Positions 53,055-61,349 of a stretch of 64,000 nucleotides of DNA are shown in pieces. The stretch covers positions 62,001 to 126,000 of the forward strand of contig JALVOT010000003.1 in NCBI GenBank assembly GCA_027026255.1. Direction: 5' to 3'. The translations under genes and the position numbers were made by a program. Below the pieces are notes generated by a model. It had not been told where the DNA came from, ran no database searches, and saw only the letters and a program-made list of their open reading frames with translations. Source of the stretch: Caldifarciminota bacterium. Its GTDB lineage: Bacteria > Hydrothermota > Tepidihabitantia > SM23-42. Positions within the stretch are counted from its first letter, which is position 1; the number at the start of each line of letters is the position of its first letter.

Positions 53055-54289
53055 ATTTTATTATTAATATCAAAAGGATTACTATAGTAGCCGTGTTTGC
53101 CCTGACAATAAGGGCACAGGAGGTCTATCTGAGGCTTACCGATTACGGAGGCGGTAAGATTAATATAGCAGTTTTACCCTTTACTACTAAAGCCGCTTCT
53201 GATAAACTATTCACCCGGCTAAAAAATATTGAAGGTATTATCAAAAATGATTTAGAATATTCGTTATACTTCAATATCCTATCTGATACATCACTATTTT
53301 CAAATTCTGAAAGTCAATCAGTCTATTTAACAGGAAATGCCACCCCGGATTCCATAAAAATTACCATCAAGGATTTTTCCAGCAAAAAGATAATCCATAC
53401 ACAATCCTACAAACTTACCAAACCAAGAGAAACCGCCCACAAGATTTCTGATGATATTGTCGCAATACTCACCGGTGAAAAGGGAATCGCCCAGACAAAA
53501 ATCATCTTCTCCTGTATAACCAATCGTGGTAAACAACTGGCGATCATCGATTATGACGGCTTCAACTTTACCTTACTCACCGACAAAAACAACTATTATC
53601 TTTTTCCCGCCTGGGCACCGGATTGCCAGAGGATTCTATTTTCCACCTATGCCCGAGATCGTCTGAATATCTATTTATATAAATTGTCAAATCGAGAAAT
53701 ATCCCTGGTCTCTTCATTTCGTGGACTGAATTTTGCGCCCTGCTGGTCACCCGACGGTTCCCGGATATGCCTCAGCCTGACCAAGGACGGCAATGCAGAA
53801 ATCTACATCCTCGATTTAGATTCAAAAAAACTGCGTCGGCTTACGCATAATCAGGCAATCGATACATCACCAACATTTTCCCCCAACAGTCGAGAGATTG
53901 CCTTTGTTTCCGACCGCGCCGGCAATCCCCAGATTTATATTATGGATATCTACGGAAGTAATGTTCGCCGCCTTACATATCACGGCACTTATAATACATC
54001 ACCGGCCTGGTCACCAAGAGGAGATATTATCGCCTATGTCTCCCGGGAAAAAGATAATACCCAGCAGATTTACATTACTGACCCGGATGATTATGCCCCG
54101 GTTCGACTGACGCAAAACGGTGATAATGAAGAACCATCCTGGTCTCCGGATGGCCTGCACATTGTCTTTTCTTCAAACCGCAGCGGCCAGTATGAACTTT
54201 ATACTATGAACTGGGATGGTTCACGACCGCGAAAACTCACCCACGACATCGTCGCTAACGCCCCGGACTGGTCTCCATTTGTAAAATAA
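53051..54289 (+). CDS. tolB: TolB periplasmic beta-propeller protein
   Basis: A 412-residue periplasmic protein. A signal-like start (about residues 1-22) is followed by an alpha/beta N-terminal domain (about 25-150) and a six-bladed WD40-like propeller made of repeats such as PAWAPDCQRILFSTYA, PCWSPDGSRICLSL, PTFSPNSREIAFVSD, PAWSPRGDIIAYVS and PSWSPDGLHIVFSSN. It binds Pal and TolA. Length is normal. Convergent with the next gene; no clear terminator in the 69-bp gap. Confidence 0.96.
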   Translation: MNFIINIKRITIVAVFALTIRAQEVYLRLTDYGGGKINIAVLPFTTKAASDKLFTRLKNIEGIIKNDLEYSLYFNILSDTSLFSNSESQSVYLTGNATPDSIKITIKDFSSKKIIHTQSYKLTKPRETAHKISDDIVAILTGEKGIAQTKIIFSCITNRGKQLAIIDYDGFNFTLLTDKNNYYLFPAWAPDCQRILFSTYARDRLNIYLYKLSNREISLVSSFRGLNFAPCWSPDGSRICLSLTKDGNAEIYILDLDSKKLRRLTHNQAIDTSPTFSPNSREIAFVSDRAGNPQIYIMDIYGSNVRRLTYHGTYNTSPAWSPRGDIIAYVSREKDNTQQIYITDPDDYAPVRLTQNGDNEEPSWSPDGLHIVFSSNRSGQYELYTMNWDGSRPRKLTHDIVANAPDWSPFVK

Positions 54290-54358
54290 CCCATCTATTC
54301 AGCAAAAATCGTTTTATCATAAAATTCCGATTGCCAGGAACATTATCACTGCACCTTT

Positions 54359-56110
54359 TTATTTAATCTTAACCAATTTATAAGTTTTCTGATGACCATC
54401 TATTTTTATAAAATAACAACCTCTGGAAAGTCTCCTCCCTGAATCATCAGTCCCGTTCCAGCTGATCATTTTTTTAAGACCTTCCTGCTTCTCTGCAATT
54501 ATAGTCCGAACGACCCTTCCCCTGCAATCATAGATTTTCAAAATATTGTGAGGTTTAAATACCTGAGGCAGTATAATCTTCACACATTCCGTAAATGGCT
54601 GGGGGAAAATCTCCAGATCGGTATTCTTAGAACTTCCACATTGCATCTCCCGAACAGCGGAAATATAGATTGAAGCAGTATCCCAGCCAACCGCACCAGA
54701 TTGATCCCATGCCCAGACCCGGACATAATATCGACCCGGCCCCGCAGTCAAAAAATATGAACTATATCCGCCCACTGTATCAATCGTAAGAACAACCCTT
54801 GAGGAATCCGGAAATATTACAATACCCTGCGGTATCAAAGTCTTTTTAACATAATAAACACTCTTGGTACCTCCACTGCCATAAGGACCCTGTTCAAATA
54901 TTACATTGGCGCAACATAAAGAATCGATCGCCACCTTGGGATAACGATTCAATTCTGCACTGCTGTAGAACGGATACTCCTGAATTATTGTAATCTCTGA
55001 ATCTGCTGCGGGTTGTCCATTCTTATCAAATTTACCATCAATCAATGTATAGTAAAGAGCATTTGAACCCTGATATGACGACGACCAGACAATATGAATA
55101 TTTGTATCTCTATCCACCGTAAATTCCGGCGCCCAGACCTCCGGTTCCAGCCCTGGTGTAAGATTTGTTGTATCAATACAAGAGGTTCCATCAGGATTTA
55201 ACTTCTTGTAAATTAAACAATTATGTGCACCGGTCCAATGCTGCCAGATAAAATGGATACAGTCATCCGGACCAACAAGAATTTCTGGTTTATTCACCTG
55301 ATTAACAAAATCGTAGGCAACATCTAAAGGTTCGGACCAGGTAAGTCCTCGATCAGTCGATTTTGTATAGACAATTTCATGCCTATTCCGGGACCAACAG
55401 ATGTAAACATTACCCCGGGAATCTATCTTAAGGTGAGAATCACCGGGCCAGGATTGTGCTGTATCTCCGGTAAATACAGGAACCCGGTTATAGACATAAT
55501 TACCCGAAGAATCGAGAAGAGTAAAATAGATATTACCATCAGTATCAGCCATTGAAGAATATATATAATTGGCCCGATCTACAACACCGGCATCCATATT
55601 GTCATTCCAGCCCAGAACAGGATGGCCTATATAAATATTCTTGCCCGTTCCATCCTTAAAGGCTGGCTGCTGATGATAGCCATTCCATTCGGCATCCTGA
55701 TGAATAAGATTACCAGCATAATCAAGAATATCACGGTGAAAATTGTAATTGGGATTTGAGTAGTTATAAAGAGAAACAAGGACATAAAGGGAATCCAAAT
55801 GGTCGATCCCGAATCGGGTATTGAGCCACCAATAATCCCAGTTCGCATATTTGGAACAGAGTTTTCGAGCCGTCCAGCCGGTATACAACGGCTGACTGCT
55901 TATAAATGAAACATAAACCGTCTCCTGGCTGACACTGGCACTGAGACTGAGATTCAACTGCAGAAGGTTCAAGAATTGCTGATTCATTGATTTTATGTTA
56001 ACAATTTGTCCCCCACTATGTTCAGGATAGCTAAACCTTAAACCATCGACTGCCGGGTCACTTGTGAATGCATAATATAGAAAATAAATAAAAATAATCA
56101 AATTATCCAC
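54359..56110 (-). CDS. Secreted BNR/sialidase-like repeat protein with sorting domain
   Basis: A 583-residue secreted protein with a hydrophobic start (about residues 4-16). The body has beta-propeller-like repeats (DSRGNVYICWSRNR, TKSTDRGLTWSEP, DRDTNIHIVWSSS), close to BNR/Asp-box proteins such as sialidases, but no catalytic Arg triad or Asp/Tyr-Glu set can be assigned. The end is the shared sorting domain (IFPQPFTECVKI, ISWNGTDDSGRRL, GCYFIKI). Start is GTG, 5 nt after AGGAG. MITE copy 2 sits directly upstream of its promoter. Enzymatic role unproven. Confidence 0.78.
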   Translation of the reverse strand: MDNLIIFIYFLYYAFTSDPAVDGLRFSYPEHSGGQIVNIKSMNQQFLNLLQLNLSLSASVSQETVYVSFISSQPLYTGWTARKLCSKYANWDYWWLNTRFGIDHLDSLYVLVSLYNYSNPNYNFHRDILDYAGNLIHQDAEWNGYHQQPAFKDGTGKNIYIGHPVLGWNDNMDAGVVDRANYIYSSMADTDGNIYFTLLDSSGNYVYNRVPVFTGDTAQSWPGDSHLKIDSRGNVYICWSRNRHEIVYTKSTDRGLTWSEPLDVAYDFVNQVNKPEILVGPDDCIHFIWQHWTGAHNCLIYKKLNPDGTSCIDTTNLTPGLEPEVWAPEFTVDRDTNIHIVWSSSYQGSNALYYTLIDGKFDKNGQPAADSEITIIQEYPFYSSAELNRYPKVAIDSLCCANVIFEQGPYGSGGTKSVYYVKKTLIPQGIVIFPDSSRVVLTIDTVGGYSSYFLTAGPGRYYVRVWAWDQSGAVGWDTASIYISAVREMQCGSSKNTDLEIFPQPFTECVKIILPQVFKPHNILKIYDCRGRVVRTIIAEKQEGLKKMISWNGTDDSGRRLSRGCYFIKIDGHQKTYKLVKIK

Positions 56111-56128
56111 CGTTCTCCTGCTAAGTTG

Positions 56129-56156
56129 AGTATAATCATTATTTTAAAAAGGTCAA
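56129..56156 (-). promoter_or_regulatory. Promoter of the BNR-like gene
   Basis: Minus strand: TTGACC (56156-56151), 16-bp spacer, TATACT (56134-56129). About 12 nt of leader with AGGAG before the GTG. The -35 begins 3 bp from the target duplication of MITE copy 2. Confidence 0.7.
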
Positions 56157-56168
56157 GATGACCTATCT

Positions 56169-56520
56169 CTGATTCCTCTCCACTTTTTGTTCCGGTTTTT
56201 TGTAAACTATGTTACAATATAGCCGGGGGGCGTCTCGCCCCGAAGCAGGAACGCCTGGCGAGCTGCCGGAGTTTCTGAAACGAGTTAAGAATGACAAACC
56301 TCCAGCGGGCGGCGGGGACGCCGCCCGCGCTGAGAAAAATGGAACCGGGCGAAAATAGCAGAGAAATTTTTCAAATGACCAGTAAATAATATAAAAAAAG
56401 TAAAACGGAGTTGTTGAGTATTTTTCGTCTTAGTTTAATAATCTCAGGGAAGTTTATTCTATCCAGAATACCGTTGTAATTAATCCAGGAGGCATAATAA
56501 AAAAAATGGAGAGGAGTCAG
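56169..56520 (-). mobile_element. MITE-like non-autonomous element, copy 2 (352 bp)
   Basis: The reverse complement of copy 1 (4832-5182), similar along nearly its whole length. Ends: CTGATTCCTCTCCACTTTTT at 56169 and, reverse-complemented, CTGACTCCTCTCCATTTTTT at 56520. Flanking 9-bp direct repeat with one mismatch: GACCTATCT (56160-56168) and GACCTGTCT (56521-56529). It has the same GC-rich palindrome core and no conserved ORF. Its 56169 end, which is the same end that faces tmRNA in copy 1, lies 12 bp from the -35 of the BNR-like gene. The 150 bp beyond the other end (56530-56674) hold nothing recognisable. Confidence 0.85.
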
Positions 56521-56674
56521 GACCTGTCTCCCACGACCGATTAAAATTCTGGTTTATTTGGCTTTTTCGGCGGACAGGGCATCTCAAACAGATGAACCGA
56601 ATATACTGGAAAACTGGATAATAACTTTATATAACCTTAAGCGATTTAAAATACCGCAGGCGCAACCGAAATGA

Positions 56675-56905
56675 CTATTTTATAACAACAACCTTGTTCC
56701 TTGAATAAAGTCCTTTAACTATCTCAATTGATGATTTACCAACCTTAAAATGATGCGCAAGTAAAGAAATCAATTCCTGATTTGCCCTTCCCTTTATTGG
56801 AGCAGACTTCAACTTTATGCGGTATTGGTCCGGCCCGGCGTATGTAATTTCCTGCTTCCCCGCCCTGGGTATTACCTTAACCTTTATCTTTTTCATAATA
56901 TTCAT
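56675..56905 (-). CDS. DUF167 (YggU) family protein
   Basis: A 76-residue protein of the DUF167/YggU family: KVKVIPRAGKQEI at the start, then the core IKLKSAPIKGRANQELISLL and the late SRNKVVVI. Length is typical. The biochemical role of the family is unknown. A TATAAT at 56919-56914 lies 8 nt before the ATG at 56905, but the -35 is poor (CGATTG at best). The alternative start is the ATG 3 codons further in (MKKIKV). Confidence 0.9.
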   Translation of the reverse strand: MNIMKKIKVKVIPRAGKQEITYAGPDQYRIKLKSAPIKGRANQELISLLAHHFKVGKSSIEIVKGLYSRNKVVVIK

Positions 56906-56913
56906 TATAAAAG

Positions 56914-56919
56914 ATTATA
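56914..56919 (-). promoter_or_regulatory. -10 element of the DUF167 gene
   Basis: TATAAT on the minus strand, 8 nt before the ATG. No good -35 at the 16-bp spacing, so a weak promoter. Confidence 0.4.
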
Positions 56920-57057
56920 AATAAAATTCAAGATACAATCGCTAATGATACACAATACAGGCTCTTTGATGAAATGAGAACTTCGCTCGGGAACGGTGCC
57001 GCCGTTCAAAGAACAGCGAACCGGTCAGGACTAAATTTGCTCTTTCAATTAAACATA

Positions 57058-57085
57058 TTGCATTTTTCAATCCATTATATATAAT
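57058..57085 (+). promoter_or_regulatory. Promoter of the PLP enzyme gene (leaderless type)
   Basis: TTGCAT (57058-57063), 16-bp spacer, TATAAT (57080-57085); ATG 7 nt downstream at 57093. Confidence 0.75.
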
Positions 57086-57092
57086 AATATTT

Positions 57093-58046
57093 ATGAAACT
57101 GATTAAACCGAAAAAAATTATCCCCAGAACCCCGATTGAGAAATTTACAGGGGTTAAAACAAAAACCGAACTCTTCATAAAAAGGGATGACTTAAACGGT
57201 CTGCTTGTATCCGGGAACAAAGCCCGCAAGCTTGAATATCTCATCGCCGATGCATTAAATAAAAATTGTGATTCCCTTATCACCTGCGGTCCGACTCAAT
57301 CAAATCACTGCCGAACAACCGTTGTCTTCGCCCGTTATTTCGGGCTTACACCCTACCTATTCCTGCGCGGTAAACCAAAGAAATTTTCCAACGGCAACCT
57401 CTTAATCAACCGATTACTTGATGCAAAAATCACCTATATTACGCCTTCCAGATATTACAAGAGAAGAATTGAAACGATGGCGGAATTTGCACAGAAATTA
57501 ATAAAAAAAGGAAAAAAACCCTATATCATTCCTGAAGGCGGTTCCAATGAGATTGGGGCGCTTGGCTACCTTGACTGTATGCGGGAAATGGAAGAATTTA
57601 TTAAAAACAAAAAGATTGACGCAATCTATTGCGCGGTCGGTTCCGGCGGCACCTATGCCGGATTATTACTTGGAAAAACCCTATTAAATCTTCACTTAGA
57701 CATAAACGGTATAATCATTTGTGATACAGTGGAATATTTCACCGAAAAGATTCTCAAAATTTGTGAAAAGGCGATATATCGGTTCAATTTAAAAATAAAA
57801 ATCAACCCAAAAGATTTAAAATTAATTGCGGGATTTGTCGGCCCGGGATATGCAATTCCCTACCCTGCCGAACTAAAGACAATCAGGAAAATCGCAAAAT
57901 CAGGAATTATACTTGAGCCCGTATATACGGGTAAAACCTTTTATGGAATGCTCCAGGATATTAAAAAGAAAAATTACAAAAAGGTTATCTTCATCCACAC
58001 CGGTGGTATCTTCAGCATATTTTCATTCAATAAAATTCTGCTATGA
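57093..58046 (+). CDS. D-cysteine desulfhydrase/ACC deaminase-family PLP enzyme
   Basis: A 317-residue fold-type II PLP enzyme. Features: IKRDDLNGLLVSGNKARKLEYL (residues about 28-50, with the PLP lysine in GNKARK), then CGPTQSNHCR, PEGGSNEIGALGY and the glycine loop AVGSGGTYAGLLLG. The late HTGG segment is also typical. Family members degrade D-cysteine to pyruvate, H2S and ammonia, or deaminate ACC; the exact substrate cannot be read from sequence by eye. Single gene with a leaderless-type promoter. Confidence 0.9.
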   Translation: MKLIKPKKIIPRTPIEKFTGVKTKTELFIKRDDLNGLLVSGNKARKLEYLIADALNKNCDSLITCGPTQSNHCRTTVVFARYFGLTPYLFLRGKPKKFSNGNLLINRLLDAKITYITPSRYYKRRIETMAEFAQKLIKKGKKPYIIPEGGSNEIGALGYLDCMREMEEFIKNKKIDAIYCAVGSGGTYAGLLLGKTLLNLHLDINGIIICDTVEYFTEKILKICEKAIYRFNLKIKINPKDLKLIAGFVGPGYAIPYPAELKTIRKIAKSGIILEPVYTGKTFYGMLQDIKKKNYKKVIFIHTGGIFSIFSFNKILL

Positions 58047-58093
58047 TAAAATCACCTGTTCTTTCGGAGATACCTTAAGGATATTCTTTTTCC

Positions 58094-58121
58094 TTGACAT
58101 TATTTTTACATTGATTATAAT
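58094..58121 (+). promoter_or_regulatory. Promoter of the cyclase/HEAT signalling cluster
   Basis: TTGACA (58094-58099), 16-bp spacer, TATAAT (58116-58121). Six nt downstream is an ATG that opens a 16-codon ORF. Confidence 0.8.
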
Positions 58122-58127
58122 TACTCA

Positions 58128-58178
58128 ATGGTCTTGATGGCACTAAAATATGAATTATTAGAGTCTATCAAGCATTAA
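58128..58178 (+). CDS. Putative leaderless 16-codon upstream ORF
   Basis: ATG at the predicted transcription start (6 nt after the -10), encoding MVLMALKYELLESIKH and a TAA at 58176-58178. The next gene's ribosome site (AAAAGGA) begins at the stop codon, so ribosomes ending the small ORF would lie close to the cyclase-gene start. It may be a leader peptide that controls the cluster, or a chance ORF; it is not similar to any peptide I know. Confidence 0.4.
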   Translation: MVLMALKYELLESIKH

Positions 58179-58190
58179 AAGGATTATGAA

Positions 58191-61100
58191 ATGTTAACTT
58201 GTCAATTTTGTGATTTTCAACAAAATCCGGATGACGCAAATTTTTGCGGAAGGTGCGGTGCAAATTTAATACCCCCGGATGAAGGAATCTCGAAACGATT
58301 GGCTCTCTTCGGTGGAGAATTGAGGCGTGTATCGGTTTTTTTTGTAAATTTAAAGGTGTTAGAAAAATTATTAAGGAATGATCAATATGAAGCAGCAATG
58401 CTCTATATCCAGGACTTTATGGAAGAGATCATTTCGATAATCGAAGAAAGTGATGGAACGGCGATTAAGATTATACCTGATTTGCGAATCTTAGCCATCT
58501 TTGGTGCACCCCGGGCCCATCCTGATGACCCTTTCAGGGCGATCAGATGTATTGACAAAATAAACCGGTGGTGGCAGGATAAAAAAAAGACCATTTCTTT
58601 TTTTAAAAACTCATCGATTAGTATCGGTCTCAATTCGGGACAGGCGTTCTTCGGTTATGTACTTAAGAATACACCATTCTTAACCATAATCGGGGATACG
58701 ATTAATGTCGCTGCAAGGCTTACCGAAATTGGACCGCCGGGCATAATACTTCTTACAAAAAACAGTTATGAAATTTTATCTGATTGGATTGAGGCGGCAT
58801 ATATCGGAACCCAGGTAGTTAAGGGCAAAACAAAAAAGATTGATCTCTACCGTTTCAAAACCCTGAAACCGAAAAAAGAAATTTCTCAAGAAATCCCATT
58901 ATTCGGGCGCCAGCAGGAACTTAAACAACTTACGAGTATCGCACAATCTATACAAAAAAATCGCATTGCAGTGTCAATCATTACCGGACAGATGGGAATC
59001 GGTAAAACCCGTTTAAAAGAAGAATTTGAGACATATCTCAGCTACAGTCAGAATATACAGTTTTACGAAACACACTGCTCCGTAGAAATACATACCCCTT
59101 TTTATCCCTTTAAGATACTGTTGAAAAGCTACCTGAAATTAAAGGAATTTGACCCCCAACCCATAATCACCAAAAAAATTGATGACGCAGTCAGACAACG
59201 AAACCTTCCGGCCGTAACGAGCAAGGGGCTAAAACATCTGTTTCTAACCGATCTCAGAAGATTGCGGCAGGATGAGATACAAACAATCAGTGAAGATATA
59301 TATACAGCGATAAAGAATATTATCCATTACGAATGTCAGAAAAAACCATTGGTTTTAATCTTTGAAGAATTCAACAAAGCAGATACTATGACCAAACTAT
59401 TGATTACCTATATCGTCTCAGAATGTGAAAATGAACCCCTGATGCTGCTTTTCATAAATGTATCACGCGATTTTCTTGGTAGCATTTCTGTTCCTGTTCA
59501 AGAAATTAACATTCCACCGCTTGCCAAAAAAGATATTAAACAGTTAATTAAATTCTTTCTGGGTGATGTCGATGACAGTCTGGTCGAATTTCTATATCGA
59601 GCCGCCGGCGGCAATCCGCTCCTCACAATTGAGGCAATCCGTAATACCCAGCGCACCAAAATAATAAGGAAAACCTCGGGACGCTGGTTCCTGGAAAAAG
59701 AACATAAACTATCATTCCTTGACGACCTCTATGGAGTAGTTATGTCAACCATTGATTCATTACCGGTCGATTATCGTTTAATCATCGATTACGCCTCAGT
59801 AATTGGCTACAGTTTCAATTTCCGGATTCTTCAGGAATTAATGCAGAGGAAAAATCTAAAGAAACAACTAAACCATCTAATCAAAGAAGGATATTTCATT
59901 CTCTCATCCATTGAATCTGAACCAGTTTATATCTTCCGTCACAACCTTCTCAAGGATACCGCATATACTGTGCTGCCTTTAAAAAAACGCCATGAAATAC
60001 ATCGAAAGATTGCTGGATTATTTGAAAAACTCTTTAAAGAAAACCTTTCATTCTATTACGAAGATATCGGGCATCACTATTTTTCTTGCGATAATTTTAA
60101 AAAGGCATCTTATTACTTTAAACTTGCCGGAGATAAAGCGAAAAATCTCTATGCATTGGAACAGGCGCTCAACTTCTATAATAAAATAATCGATATAGAC
60201 AAAAAGACGCCGCTTTCGTCTGATGTTATCAAGGATGTCTTCTTGAATCTGTCCGATATTTATGAACTAAACGGCAATATCGATAGAATGGAAAAAATCG
60301 CCCGGAACGGCTTGCAGATGGCACGCCGGGAAAATAACACCCGGGATGAAGTCCTCTTCTCAGAACGCACGGCTACCGCCCTTATCCTGAAAAATATGTT
60401 TGAAGAAGCCGAAGAGTTATTACTCCTGGCAATTCAAAAATCGACTGAGGATATCGCCGACCTCCTGACAATTTTATACGCGGACCTTGGTGCCCTCTAT
60501 ACAGGCCGCTATGAATATGAAAAGAGTGTTCTCAATTATAATCTGAGCTGGAATACCGCCCGGGCACATAACATTAAAGTTGGCGAGATTATCTGTCTTT
60601 ACAACCTTGCCAATCTTCACCGCACCCTGGGTAATTATGAACAGGCGTTTGCCTATTTAGATTACGGTTTAGAGATTACCCGGGATTTAGATATCTTAAA
60701 AAAGGAGCTCGAATTTAATTATTTAATAAGCCAACTCTACACCGCAATCGGAGACAAAAAAGAAGCCAGAAAAATATTAACCGACTGTCTGAAAAAAGCC
60801 CGGGAGATCGGAAATTTTGATGTTACCATAAAATCCAGCCTCGACCTCGCCCAACTTTCAGCCGAAGAAAATCTTCACAACGAAACCGATCAATATCTTA
60901 CATTTATTGATAAAAAGATACCGATTATAATGCGCGAAAATATTCTGAGCGAAATAAATTTAAAAAAGGCATTTATATATTTTTACAAAAATGACTTCCA
61001 GAAGGCAAAGAATTTTGTTGCTAATGCACGAAAATCCGCACGTCAATTCAGGCAGAAAGAAATTGAATTCTACAGCCTCTACCTTCTATCATACTTAGAC

Positions 61101-61349
61101 AACAAAGAATCATTATTATATGCTAAAAAGGCTTTAACCCTGGCTGAAGGGATTAAATTACCACCGCTGATTGCCCGGGCTCAGTATCGCTTAACAGAAA
61201 TCTTCATTCAGGAAGAAGACCTGGAGCGGGCACGACATTATGGAAAAAGGGCGTTATTCCTTTATAACATAATCAAATCACAACTAAAAGAAGAACATCA
61301 GAAGGTCTTCAGCCAAAGGCCTGAATATCAGAGGTTACTGCAATTATGA
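58191..61349 (+). CDS. Zinc-ribbon/class III cyclase-like/AAA-type ATPase/TPR signalling protein
   Basis: A 1052-residue cytosolic protein. N-terminal zinc ribbon (CQFCDFQ ... CGRCG, residues 4-25). Class III nucleotide-cyclase-like domain about 40-225: RRVSVFFVNL replaces the usual metal-site FxDL, so the first metal Asp is Asn, while the Lys of AIKIIPD, the Asp after it, and the Asn/Arg of IGDTINVAARL are kept. STAND/AAA-type NTPase about 240-560: Walker A TGQMGIGKTRL, Walker B-like VLIFEEFNKAD. TPR array about 640-1040. In this class the TPR part senses partners and the NTPase acts as a switch. The cyclase looks unable to work alone. It overlaps the next gene by 4 nt. Confidence 0.88.
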   Translation: MLTCQFCDFQQNPDDANFCGRCGANLIPPDEGISKRLALFGGELRRVSVFFVNLKVLEKLLRNDQYEAAMLYIQDFMEEIISIIEESDGTAIKIIPDLRILAIFGAPRAHPDDPFRAIRCIDKINRWWQDKKKTISFFKNSSISIGLNSGQAFFGYVLKNTPFLTIIGDTINVAARLTEIGPPGIILLTKNSYEILSDWIEAAYIGTQVVKGKTKKIDLYRFKTLKPKKEISQEIPLFGRQQELKQLTSIAQSIQKNRIAVSIITGQMGIGKTRLKEEFETYLSYSQNIQFYETHCSVEIHTPFYPFKILLKSYLKLKEFDPQPIITKKIDDAVRQRNLPAVTSKGLKHLFLTDLRRLRQDEIQTISEDIYTAIKNIIHYECQKKPLVLIFEEFNKADTMTKLLITYIVSECENEPLMLLFINVSRDFLGSISVPVQEINIPPLAKKDIKQLIKFFLGDVDDSLVEFLYRAAGGNPLLTIEAIRNTQRTKIIRKTSGRWFLEKEHKLSFLDDLYGVVMSTIDSLPVDYRLIIDYASVIGYSFNFRILQELMQRKNLKKQLNHLIKEGYFILSSIESEPVYIFRHNLLKDTAYTVLPLKKRHEIHRKIAGLFEKLFKENLSFYYEDIGHHYFSCDNFKKASYYFKLAGDKAKNLYALEQALNFYNKIIDIDKKTPLSSDVIKDVFLNLSDIYELNGNIDRMEKIARNGLQMARRENNTRDEVLFSERTATALILKNMFEEAEELLLLAIQKSTEDIADLLTILYADLGALYTGRYEYEKSVLNYNLSWNTARAHNIKVGEIICLYNLANLHRTLGNYEQAFAYLDYGLEITRDLDILKKELEFNYLISQLYTAIGDKKEARKILTDCLKKAREIGNFDVTIKSSLDLAQLSAEENLHNETDQYLTFIDKKIPIIMRENILSEINLKKAFIYFYKNDFQKAKNFVANARKSARQFRQKEIEFYSLYLLSYLDNKESLLYAKKALTLAEGIKLPPLIARAQYRLTEIFIQEEDLERARHYGKRALFLYNIIKSQLKEEHQKVFSQRPEYQRLLQL

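Noticed and set aside
56942-57283. 113-codon minus-strand ORF
   Set aside because: Most of it is the antisense of the PLP enzyme gene and of its leaderless promoter.
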